Shown: positions 11,865 through 22,900 of the stretch, one piece after another
Layout of the letters: each line of letters opens with the position of its first letter
How positions within the stretch are numbered: position 1 is the stretch's first letter
Assembly (NCBI GenBank): GCA_948146395.1
Contig: OX411543.1
Span: forward strand, 48,460,517-48,524,516
Reading direction: 5' to 3'
DNA: 64,000 bases
Origin: Fragum whitleyi
Taxonomy: Eukaryota > Mollusca > Bivalvia > Cardiida > Cardiidae
The notes under the pieces: generated by a model
What the model saw: only the letters and a program-made list of their open reading frames with translations
What the model was told of the DNA's origin: nothing
Databases searched by the model: none
Position numbers and translations under genes: made by a program

Positions 11865-11950
11865 ATATTACTTCAGTAGTTAAATCGGGAAATTGACATT
11901 CATCTTAATCAAACCTATTTTGAATCGCTCACTCAGCGCTCCATTCATAC
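11865..11950. repeat. right arm of an 86-bp perfect inverted repeat
   Basis: Exact reverse complement of 9832-9917. Together the arms and TA tracts would form a large cruciform if the Penelope insert were absent. Confidence 0.9.
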
Positions 11951-11974
11951 GTTCCAACCATTCCTTTAAACCAT

Positions 11975-12200
11975 TCAAAAGTGATTAAAACAACATTCGA
12001 AATAAATATATCTAGAAAAAGTTGCGATTTCACTGACATTATTGGAATATAAAGCGTATAATAAATTCTTGAAGAAACTTATATGCATTATCATTAAAAG
12101 GAGGTAACAAAATCCCCAATGTTTGTTCACCCCGAACAAAATTAGGACATCGGATTACATTTCCTCAATTTTAGTAAAGACTCACTCATCTTATTTTTTT
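11975..12200 (+). repeat. dispersed repeat, matching 28030-28260
   Basis: Several blocks are shared with 28030-28260, including 'GCGATTTCACTGACAT' (one mismatch), 'AGGAGGTAA' and 'TTACATTTCC'. In the 28 kb copy AAAGGGAGGTAA and TTACCTCCCTTT form an inverted pair. One copy lies upstream of each oxidase gene, so this is either an old duplication or a foldback transposon. Confidence 0.4.
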
Positions 12201-12475
12201 AATTCCATTACAAAATCAGGCCAAATTCACTCAAATTTTCGAATTTTTAACGCTATCAAATGTAAATGAAAAAGTAGAGACAAGCTTTCAAAACGGTGAA
12301 TTTATCATTCTGTTAATTACAATGGTTTTATGGTGTAATTACAACAATCAATCGAGAGATCTCGATTTTTTAACGAGAACTATTAAAGAGTTGCATAGAA
12401 ATTGTAGAAATCATTAAGATCAAGTTAAAACTGCACATAGATTATTGTAAGATCCAAATCCACACTATGCGCAAA

Positions 12476-12522
12476 ATTATTATTATTATTATTATTATTA
12501 AAATTATTGTGTGTGTGTGTGT
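12476..12522. repeat. (TTA)n and (GT)n microsatellites
   Basis: About eight ATT units are followed within a few bases by about seven GT units. Confidence 0.9.
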
Positions 12523-13590
12523 TTCTAAGTAAGTTATCTAACACGTAAAATCGTTGATCTGGCTACCAAAATCGCCAAAACTAAAGCTTCAATTAAACTA
12601 AAGTTGTGAAACTTTGTTCGCCGATCGATGTTTATGACAAAAGTTCTTCCAGGTTTTGTTTTCTTAAAAATAAACACCTTTAATTTGGAGGTTAATGTTT
12701 TGAAAATATTGGTTAGCAATACCGGCCCTATCTTGAAAAGATATAGGCCTTTTTCATCGGCATTGGTTTACAGAATACGTTGATTTTGTCCCAATGACGT
12801 AAATGTCGTTTGAACTTTTTCACACTGCATTCAGCATAGCAAAGTAAAAATTTGCATGAGAGCCTCTCTGTATTGATAATCCAATAGGAAAAACTTACAT
12901 ATATTTATATTGGATCAAGAAATTTAGGCTTTATCAGGTCGTGTTTTTAACGACGTTAGTCAGAACAGTAGAAACAACGTTTTGTTGAACCATTTCATTT
13001 TTTAAGAAAAAATCTATGCGGCATGTCATGAAGTTGGAAACTGTGTTCGAGTATGCATAATTTTTGTTCATTAAATTTTGCCCTCGCTTGGATTAGACCG
13101 AGTCGCAATTAGATAATCTTACGTGTTATTATTACCCCGTTTTATTCGTAGACCGTATATCAACATTTTACAAAAACCTCGTAGATTGAAATGGTTAACT
13201 GTCTACTTTACAATAATGCTACATTCATTCATGTTCAATTTCGGAGATTTTTTTTCTTATTTCAATATTCGCTTAACTAGACAAGACTTTTGTCCATTAG
13301 TATACATGTACGTATGTGTATTTACGACATTTGTGACAAGTCATACAAAAAGGATCATCTAGGACCTCCTAGCCTGGCCACCAGACTCTTCTTTACAAGT
13401 TTACAGTATTTTTTCTCAAAGGGAATGAAATGCGATATTCATTAACTAAGTCCCTTGTCTCTAATTAGAAGAGACGTCTTTGTTCAGATTTTGTTAATAT
13501 GAACTTGGAAATATGAGGCTTGTGATAGAAATAAAACAAATATATTATCAGAGAATACCAACAAAAACGACTCAGGCCGGTCTTAGGACT
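12523..13590. other. gene-free stretch upstream of oxidase A
   Basis: No exon, RNA gene or clear repeat was recognised. Confidence 0.45.
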
Positions 13591-13599
13591 TCTGTATTG

Positions 13600-13710
13600 T
13601 TTTATGTTTCGAAAAGAGATTGGGGGCGGGGAGAGGCCAACCGGAGTTCGCATTTCAAACAATGATATTTGAGAAGGAAAGGATTTCATATTCAAATCAG
13701 AAAATCGGGG
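13600..13710 (-). repeat. partial MITE (GTGACCCG family)
   Basis: It shares 'GGTCAACC(A/G)GAGTTCGCATTT', written here with one alternative base, and the following AT-rich stretch with the MITE at 8690-8952. The terminal repeats are not clear. Confidence 0.3.
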
Positions 13711-13744
13711 AGAAGGCGTGTTGTTTATACCGTGTTGTTTAGAC

Positions 13745-13877
13745 CAGCCCTTTGTTCAGGATGACAAAATGACGCAAAGGGTTTGCCAATTATACCCCGC
13801 TTTGCACGCTAATGCAGGTGCAAAGCGGGGAAAATGGCAAACTGTACGCACCCCTTTGTCTTCCCGAACGCAGAGCA
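13745..13877. repeat. foldback element in the 5' flank of oxidase A
   Basis: Arms start CCCTTTGTTCAGGATGACAAAA and end TTTGTCTTCCCGAACGCAGAG. The centre pairs CCCCGCTTTGCACG with GTGCAAAGCGGGG. It ends about 95 bp before the start codon, so it lies in or next to the promoter or 5' UTR. Confidence 0.6.
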
Positions 13878-13971
13878 GCTTGACACTTTCCTCACCTACC
13901 CGATTACACACTATCAGTTATTCGCATTCAATTACTGCGTTGCCCTCAGTTGAAATTTAACACTAGTAAAG

Positions 13972-16900
13972 ATGACCGCCCTAGATTTCGACCTGTGTAT
14001 TATTGGCGCTGGATTAATAGGATCAGCCGCGGCACGCCATGCATCAGCCCGATCTGGAGTTAAAGTGTGTCTGATCGGACCAGAAGAACCAGAGGCAAGT
14101 GCGACTCTTGTAATAATTGTGACCCGTCACGCGAAAAGGGACCATCTAGGAAGTGCGTGAATAGTCGACCCTAGTCAGCCTGCGCGGATTGCGAAGACTG
14201 ACTAGGGTCGAAACCTTTTTCACCATGCTTATCTTCTAAAATTAGTTGATCAATCTACCTTCAAGTGAAAGAATTTTTGAAATACGACTTCTGGTTGACC
14301 TTTGCTGGACCAAATACCATTTTCAATAATTCATTTTACAATATTCCCGGAAGTTCCCCTTTCGCGTAACGGGTCACATTTATGTTTATGCATCAACGGG
14401 CAATCATTGCATTGGTGGCCAAAGAGTCTTCTTCTCACACCAATGCTCTGTCAAGTTTGGCTAATGTGACACTTACTCACAGGTGATTGTTTCTTAATTC
14501 CGGTTTATCTAATTACTTAAATGACAAAAAATAATTATTGAAATAATTGCTTTTGCATTTCATGTTGACCACATATTTAACATATTTCTTATGTCACCAT
14601 ATATCAGCAGAATACGGTAATAATATCAAATTTCTCGCTTTTGATTCAAGCGACGCTTCGATCGGAATTAGATACTTTACCCTCTCTACATCTTACATCG
14701 GTTTCTAAACAACTAAGCAGTAGTTGAACCTACATTTGAGAAATTAGAAATACAGTCAATATTGCACGAACAGTCACGTCTATTAAGCCACCATTTTTAT
14801 TAATCGACTGTTTCTAAAAACACCTTCTTAAAAAATCTTCAATGGTACTAATTGTTGGTTTGAAAGTTATTGAAAATGAATCCTCTGTTGTTAATACTCA
14901 CCCGAATCGTCTCAGTGGAACGATTCTATTGGTTTTTAACAGCAGATGATTTCGCAATGTTATGAATATTCAAATAAAAATTATGTTTCTTACTTGTAAA
15001 CAATATGTATATTAAGCAACCGATTTCTTTCACGATCGCTTGTCTGCGGTCCCGTTTGTGGTTGCTTAAGACAAGTTTAACTGTATTGTATTTTCTCCTT
15101 TCAATTTCATTGAAATCTCACTAATTAAAAATCAGTCACTGTGTAAATTTCACAATGTTTCTATCTGAATTTATTTAGACTAGAAAATTGGAAGATCCTC
15201 GGGATATATTCGGTGCCCATTATGATGAAGGACGAATAACGAGAGCCATTAGTACGAGTCGAATATGGACGAAACTTGCTGTCCAGTCTATCAACAGATA
15301 CAGAGACTTGGAAAAAATATCGGGTAATTAAATGAATTATTTTCGTCTAGGATCATCGAGGAATGAGGTTAGAGAATCATTCGGAACTGGAAAACTGGAA
15401 AGTACCTCAGACGTAAGTGGAGTAAGTTTTGGTCATTTTAGGTAATTCAGCTTCTGTTTGTACTTTGGTTAATACGCTTGAAGAAAAGCAAATTCCTTTT
15501 ATGCTTTCCGGTCGCCTGTAGAGATCTTTTGGCATTCTTAAATTTGAAAGCAAAACGCAGTAATTGCGTTTTGTTTTCAAATTATTATATGCCCAATTCT
15601 AACCTTTTCATTTATCTATTTATCTTATTTTTTTTCGTACCGTCATCTTCAGTAACGTTTGCGACGTCATATTAAGTCATATGCGAAATGACGCGCTTTC
15701 ATGGCTGCGCCTTTATTATTCCCGAGGTCTATTTCGTAGAATCGCCGAGAGTTCCCGAGTGGATAGAGAATAACTTTGTAATGTTATCGCCAAACCAGTG
15801 AAATCACCATAACTTTAAACCACACCTGCGTTGAGGATGTGCAAAGCGGGGTATAATTGGTATACTGTTTTCACCGTTTGGTAATCCTTCGCCCATTTCC
15901 CCCTTTTTTACGTCATCATAACGTTGCTTAGTAATCGAATGCAAAATGAGTTTTTTTAAAACTTTCGCATTTCGCTACATTTATATTTTTTTTAGAAAAT
16001 GGGACAATTTTCCTTAGTTATGATTATTAAAAGCTGGCGTTTAACACACTGTAATGACAGCTGAACAGAAGGGGGCGGGGCGTTCGAGCAAAATTGACTG
16101 AACTTGTCAGTTTATAAACGTCCGTTTTGAATCACCTGTATAGATATAATCTTTGATTTTCGCACTGACCGGACAGAGCCTAAATAGCGGGTCATTGCAA
16201 TTAAATGTAAAGGTAAATCAGCCTTGATTCTATCTTCTCACTTCACAGATATTCGACATAAGGGCCATTAACATGGAACTTTAAAACGTAGGCGGTTAAC
16301 GAAATGTCTTGACTTCAGCTTCTTCAAGCTGTAGTTACATAATTTGGTAACCAAAGAATGAAATGCTTTCGGTTTCGCTCAGCCAATTGGTTTTACGATA
16401 CAGTTATTTGCACGCAGTAACGATGGCTGCCGACTAATTTTTGGGGAAAAAGTATTCGAAAAAAAAAACACGCCCATTTAGGTCATGGCTATGCCACGCC
16501 CAGCCAGGTGAAAAATAACACAAAATACTAAATACAATTTGCTCATTCGGAACATCGCTCGGTCATTTCCGTAAACTACAACTTACCTCGCATGTATGTA
16601 AGGCGGATGGGTATGTAACGAAATCGTGCATTTTGTTAGGCGGAAACTGTAAGAAAAGCTAGCAATGTAGATATATATCTGTTAAAGTAAATAACGGCTG
16701 AAAAATCTTTATTTTTGAGAATGACGAATCATTCTCAAAAATTAAGATTTTATCAGCCGTTATTGAAGAATCTAAGGATATTCATATTATGATTCGAATG
16801 TTTCACGTCATTGACTTAAACGAGTAGCGTTGGCAACGTCGAATGTTTTCACTCAAAGTTTCGAGGGCTAACGCCATTTTAACTGACGTCATCTAGTTTT

Positions 16901-19900
16901 TCCAAAGGTTTCCCGTATTTTTAAAAAATAGTCCGTCTATGTACATCCGAGGTTGATCGTGAGATTTGCCGAGTGGTGTTCCTAATGACAATTTGCTATG
17001 TAATGCCAGTCACACTGCTATAAAGTATTAGAATTAATTCGTAGACAGCAAGTGATATGTATCATTTCGAGATGAATTGCTATTTTTAACTATACAAATG
17101 CGAAAATCTAAATCTCGAATTATGCTTTTGTAACGAAAGTAGGAAATATACATATACAGTTTTCGAAAGTTATTCCCCTTTATACAAACGACGACATTTA
17201 CATAGCAGAAAAGATCGGGTTTATATTGTACTTTGGTAGGTTTCCCCTCCATAAATATAATTTGTTAGGGATTTTATTTGTATCAGTGATTTACTTTCCA
17301 TTATTTAATACCATTTATTAGTTGGAAGTGGTTAAGAATAGGCCCAAGCAAAGCTACGGCCGGTCACGTGTGAACGCACTCAACAGACGCTTATTAATTA
17401 TAATAGTTATAGGATCGGCATTTTCCGTCGAACTCCGGTAATACTCGTGGTCCATATGGTGGCGTCCTTGTTATCCGCTAGGGGGCGATGTTATACGTAG
17501 TATATAAATGGCTGCTCCTACTGATTCAGTCAGTCCGGGTTTGTTCATCAAGCTGTGCGGATGGTACAAATATAATTCAGGTCTTTGGGTGATATCCAGT
17601 GTTGAAACCTCCCTCCACACCTTCAAGGAAGCCCCGCTTTATTGAAGGCCATAGGATTAGTACAACACTCTGCTGCCCGGGTCGTGAAACCTATTTGTAG
17701 TCGAAGAAGACGTCATTGAAGCTGGCTTATTGAGTCCTCGGTCACCATAAGCTACAGCTCCTAGATCTTAAGAGTCGGCACGATTGTCGCAATTGACCTA
17801 TAGATAGGGCTTCAAGGAGGACACCTCCCTGAAGCTGGTGTGATTCAACTTCATTGAAGCAGGAGTCATTGAGGCCGCTGATTTGAGGCCCATAAGCCTC
17901 AGTGAAGTGGAATCACGAGAGTTGCCTTGTTGAGGCAAGTGTTAGGTGTGAAGCCACATTTCCGCTCGGGTTCCTAGCAGGAACGCTACAACTGGTGGCA
18001 GCGGTGGGATCCTATGACAAAACCTCCATTGTCAGGCCTACCCTCCACAAAATGGCTTCACTACCTAGCAATGAAGAACTCCAGGAGCGTTTGAGGCAAT
18101 TAGAACTTGCTAACGCACGGTTAGAGATGCAGTGCGAGATTTCACTGCTAGAGCAGCAATTGAGTAATGTTGCTCAAGATGCTAAAAGGCCAACTGACAT
18201 TGGCCGCACAAGCGTTTTCGCTACAGGGCAATGCATGGGCCCATTTAGTAGCACTCCTAGGCCAGGCATTAGTAAAGGTGGTCGAAAGGAAGTTGACTTC
18301 CTAAATTCATACCAGGAAGGTAGCCCGACTCCTATCCCTCGTAGACAAAGAAGTGCCTCTGTGAAGGCAGCAACATATGACGGAACGAGTTCCTGGCATG
18401 ACTACCAAGCGCACTTTGAAACTTGTGCGGAAATTAATGACTGGGACTACAGAGAAAAGGGGCAGTACCTAGCTGTATCTCTGAGAGGACATGCCCAAGA
18501 TGTGTTTGGTAATCTTTCATCACAAGCAAAAGATTACAATGCTCTTGTAAAGGCTCTAGAAGAGCGATTCGCTCCCCCAAACCAAACGGAGCTATACAGG
18601 GTACAGTTGAGAGAGAAAAGACAAAGAGCCTCAGAAACCTTGTCTGAGTTGGGTCAAGAGATTAGGAGGCTTACTAATTTAGCCTATCCTTCCGCTCCTC
18701 CTGACCTTAAAGAGACTCTAGCAAAGGAACAATTCATTGATTCCCTTGTAAACGTAGATATGCGCCTTCGTATTAAACAAGCAAGGCCGACAAACCTCAA
18801 TGAAGCTGTTAGACATGCGGTCGAACTTGAAGCATTCAATAGGGCAGAAAAGACCAAACTTGAAGGCCAAGGAGTGATCAGCTCCGCAAGCACGGCACCT
18901 TCGACTAAGAGAGCCACGGAAGATAATCCGGACGTGATGAAGGGTTTGTTAGATGCTGTGGAGAGGCTTGAGCGTCAGATGAAAGACCTTAAAAACAATA
19001 GGTCCCAAAACTGGCGAAGGAATAGAGGCCGTCGTCCAAGATCGTGCTTCAATTGTGGAGCACCGGACCACTTTCAAGACAAATGCCCAAAATTATCAAA
19101 CAAAGGCCCCTCTCTTTATGCATCACCTCAAGGTGGGCAAACTGAAAAGATCCCGAATGCAAATTCTGTGGGTTCCGGGTTATTTATCCCAGTAACTATT
19201 AATAACATAGCCCTCGAATGTTTGGTTGATACTGGGGCTACCTTGACAGTTTTGTCTTCTCGCGTATGGGATGCATTTACCAAGGGGAATGAATCAACCC
19301 TGCATCCATATGAGAAGACATTAATTGTAGCTTCAGGGAAGCCATTGGATGTGAAAGGAAAAGCGTCTGTGACGCTAAAAATTAATGGTAGAAATTACGA
19401 AGCCATATATCCGCTCGGGTTCCTAGCAGGAACGCTACACTTTCTAGGTTATCATAACGTTGACTTGACAGGCTTACAGTAAACCGGTAATGTGGCAAAG
19501 TGGGTGATTTTGAAATGAACGAGAATTGAAATTGAATGAATGGAAAGAGCGAGATTTCATAATGTTAAAAGAAGATAATGCAATATTTTGCTAAGCTCAA
19601 GATTAACGAAATAAGCCTCATTTATAAACTTTCTTTTTTATACATTCAAGTTCTTTAAAAAGGTATATATGGCTTCACGTACCGATCAAATGCTTCAAAA
19701 TTCAAATAATTTAGTGAAATCATCTACTTTTTGGATAATGCAGTTGCTGAGCTTTTGGGTTGATTTTATAGCTACCTTGCGTGGTATAGAAGTGTATAGA
19801 ACGAGTGAATGAAACGACGATTGAGCGGTTTAGAATGCTTTTGATCAGTGAGTGAGTGTCAATTTCACATTTATTTTTTTAATCATATCTTATTAGTACA

Positions 19901-22900
19901 TAAATGTAAATGGATTATTATTGTTTAGTTTTCTTTTCACTTATAGGATGTTCGTTTTACAGTGAGGTTGGCTGTCTAATGGCTGGTTCGAAGAGTTTCT
20001 TCAAAGATGTGCAAACCGTTGTCCAGGGTGAGAAAATTCAGGCTAAAACGATGGATCCCAGTGGGCTGAAATCAGCATTTCCATATATGAAATTTTCGAA
20101 CAAATGTTATGGTATATATGAACCAGGGAAATCCGGTTATATAAGTCCAAGGAAGCTGATTGTATCACAGAAAAGAGTAGCCAAACAACAAGGCTGTGTC
20201 GTTATAAACGACGTTGTCTGCAAAGTCACAAGAAAGACGGGCGATGACGGAAGCTACGTCATGTATGTTGAAACGGAGAAAGGACAAAAGTTCCTCTGTA
20301 AATCAGTCCTACTAGCCACGGGAGCTTTTACGTCATTCAGAAACTTGCTACCAGTATCTTTAGATGTATCGCTAACACCGATAGCAGTTGCAAAGGTGGA
20401 AGTATCAAAATCAGTGGCAGATAGTCTGAGGTAACCTCAAGAGTGCTTTTGGGTATACTATAAGAAACGATATGGCCGCGCAAATGATATTTGAGCCTGT
20501 GCATGACATGTCCAACAATTTGACACATGCAAGTGGCACAAACATTCAGCAAGTTAAACAGTAACACAGTGCAATGGATTACTATACTAAATGTCATAAG
20601 TCACATCTAGACCTAATGTACCTACAAAGAGCAAAGCAATGTCTCTGGTCAGGCCTGCCAGAGTCCTTGCTTGGCGCACATTTGAAATTGTTGGAAATGT
20701 CCCGCGCTGACTCATTTTTAGTTTTAGTGTTCCAACTTGTTTCACTCGTCTGAGCGACTCTAACAAATAAGGCTTACGGTAACGTGTAGCCGGCATAAAA
20801 TACGGTTACGATTAACAACTACAAATGAAAACATTTATTTTTTTACATAAAAGAATTGACAATTATTTTGGATCTGTTTCAGAACAACTACTATCTAAAC
20901 TCGAACTGAGAAGTAGCTTTCTAACTAATAAGTCCCTAACTTAGCACAGGCAAACTAAGAATAAACTTAGGAGTAGAAACAAATAAGATACACATTTGTT
21001 TGTAAAATGCAATGCTGCAAAACCAAGCTTCAGAATATGATTTTCTGTTGTCTTTTTACAGAAGTATGCCAAGTGTTCTATATGTAGGTCAAGGTCACCC
21101 TGATTGGTATTCAGACAAAAGCTATCTCAATAAAGGACATTATGGATTTTATTTACTTCCGCCTGTTATTTACCCAAATGGTGAGCATCTTCCATCAGTG
21201 GAGGTAATCGTTTGTAACGTCGCTAAAATGGACTGTCGGGGCTATGGGAATTTTATAAAGTTTAGTCTGACGGCACGGTATACGGATTATGGTCTGTCTA
21301 ATTTTTTTTCTAATTGTAGTCGCTTTACACGTGCAAATCGGGTATAATCGGAAAACTGTTTGCACCGTTTTGTCATTCTTAATGCAGGGCTGGCTCGAAA
21401 CTAATAAACTGATTTTTCTGCTTGACATTTGGTGGATCAAAGCTCCTTGTTTGTGATTATTCATTCAATTTAATTAATTACAAGACTGTTCCTTTACACC
21501 CTGGATTACAAATGTATTTACTATTTCAATAGATACGTAATTTGTACCGGGGTGGGATGGGGGTGGGGGCTAAGGGTGGGGGGATGTATAAGATTCCTCA
21601 ATTCTTCAAATGAACATCTTTTTAAAAATGAAGCCAACTATAGAGATTAGGTATAAAACAAGGTTAATGTTTACAAAAGTGACCCGTTACGCGAAAAGTG
21701 ACCATCTGGGTAGTGCATAAAGTGTCGACCCCAGTAAGACTACGCGGACTGCACAGGCTGATTAGGTTCGCATTTTCTCAAGAAGGGCTGATTTGCTGAA
21801 TCAAGAAGGACAACTCTATCATTTGATATAAGAAATTTAGATATATGAACTCTGGTTTCCCTAAACTGGATCCAATTTCTTTTGCAAGTATTTATTTTAG
21901 AAAGTTCCCAGATGTTCCCGTTTCGTGTGACGGGTCACATATAATAGAAAGTGGGTTTCGATACAAGTAGTGAAATCTGAAGACATGTTTATATTGAAAC
22001 TTATATAATTTCAGGTAAATTCTACATCAAACTTGGTATGAACCACGAATTTACAAGACATCTTCGCGTTAACACTGTAGAAGAAGCCAAACGATGGTTT
22101 GTTGAAGGGAATTACGAGATTGCTGATAAAACTAAACGATTAATAGTCTCCATATTTAAAGGTATATAAGCATGTGCGTGAGATTCCAAACAACTCCAGT
22201 AAAAACTATTACCAGCCCGTGCATCCGCATTGTCTGATCAGAGTCTTCACTATGCGTTTAGTAGATAGATAAGGTATCAAAGTACTTGTACACCATCAGG
22301 TAACATTACACTTACCATAAGGTAGTTGTCTACGCTGCTCAATGTTTTCACCTCATGGCACATTTCAAATTGTTAGAAATGTCACTCGCAGCCTCTTATG
22401 GTGCTAAATGTGTTATTTTAAAATAGACCCGACATTGAAATTCTTGTTGTAACATTTCGGTTTCATTTTCAAGAGCCAGGTAACCTACGACCTTCTTTCA
22501 AATGATAACGTTCGTGAACTTTTGTAGAAATTTTCCGATATTTTTGGCTCAACTTGTTGATTTTTTTTAAAAATTGAAACGATTTTGCATCCTATCAGTG
22601 CTGGATGGCAGTTCTCAACATTATCCACCTTCCAATACTAAGGTCAAAGTCAGCTCACAAGAACATATCCAAAAGTCAAGCTGTCTTGAATTTTGAATTT
22701 ATTCCTGATACATTTTAGCCTAAATAAGCTACAAGTTTTACTATGGTATCATTTGGAATGAAGACAGCTCTCAATAACACAAACCCGATTATATCAAGGT
22801 CAAGGTAAATCGATGGCTATATATCAAAGTAAACCTTTATATCTCAATAAAAGATTTTTAATGATAATATCATATTTATACAATAGCTTTCAGCCGCACA

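Larger units (their letters stand above)
17129..19439 (+). mobile_element. collapsed Gypsy-type LTR retrotransposon in oxidase A intron 2
   Basis: The order is 5' LTR, primer-binding site, gag, zinc knuckle, start of protease, then directly the last about 40 bp of an LTR. Reverse transcriptase, RNase H, integrase and most of the 3' LTR are missing. The LTR end ...GAACGCTACA is certain because it occurs at both 17981-17990 and 19430-19439. The 5' boundary at 17129 is a guess. TGTAACG there gives TGTA..TACA termini, and CTTT occurs at 17125-17128 and after the 3' end at 19440-19443 as a possible short target duplication. Confidence 0.75.

Noticed and set aside
17292..17297. ACTTTC as target duplication of the LTR element
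   Set aside because: It matches bases after the 3' LTR end, but the sequence following it does not start with TG as an LTR should.
17902..18051. N-terminal extension of the gag frame
   Set aside because: It reads through the LTR end and the tRNA primer-binding site, so it is not part of the protein; the first usable ATG after the primer site is 18052.
18684..18917. Minus-strand open frame inside gag
   Set aside because: It is the reverse-frame shadow of the gag coding sequence.
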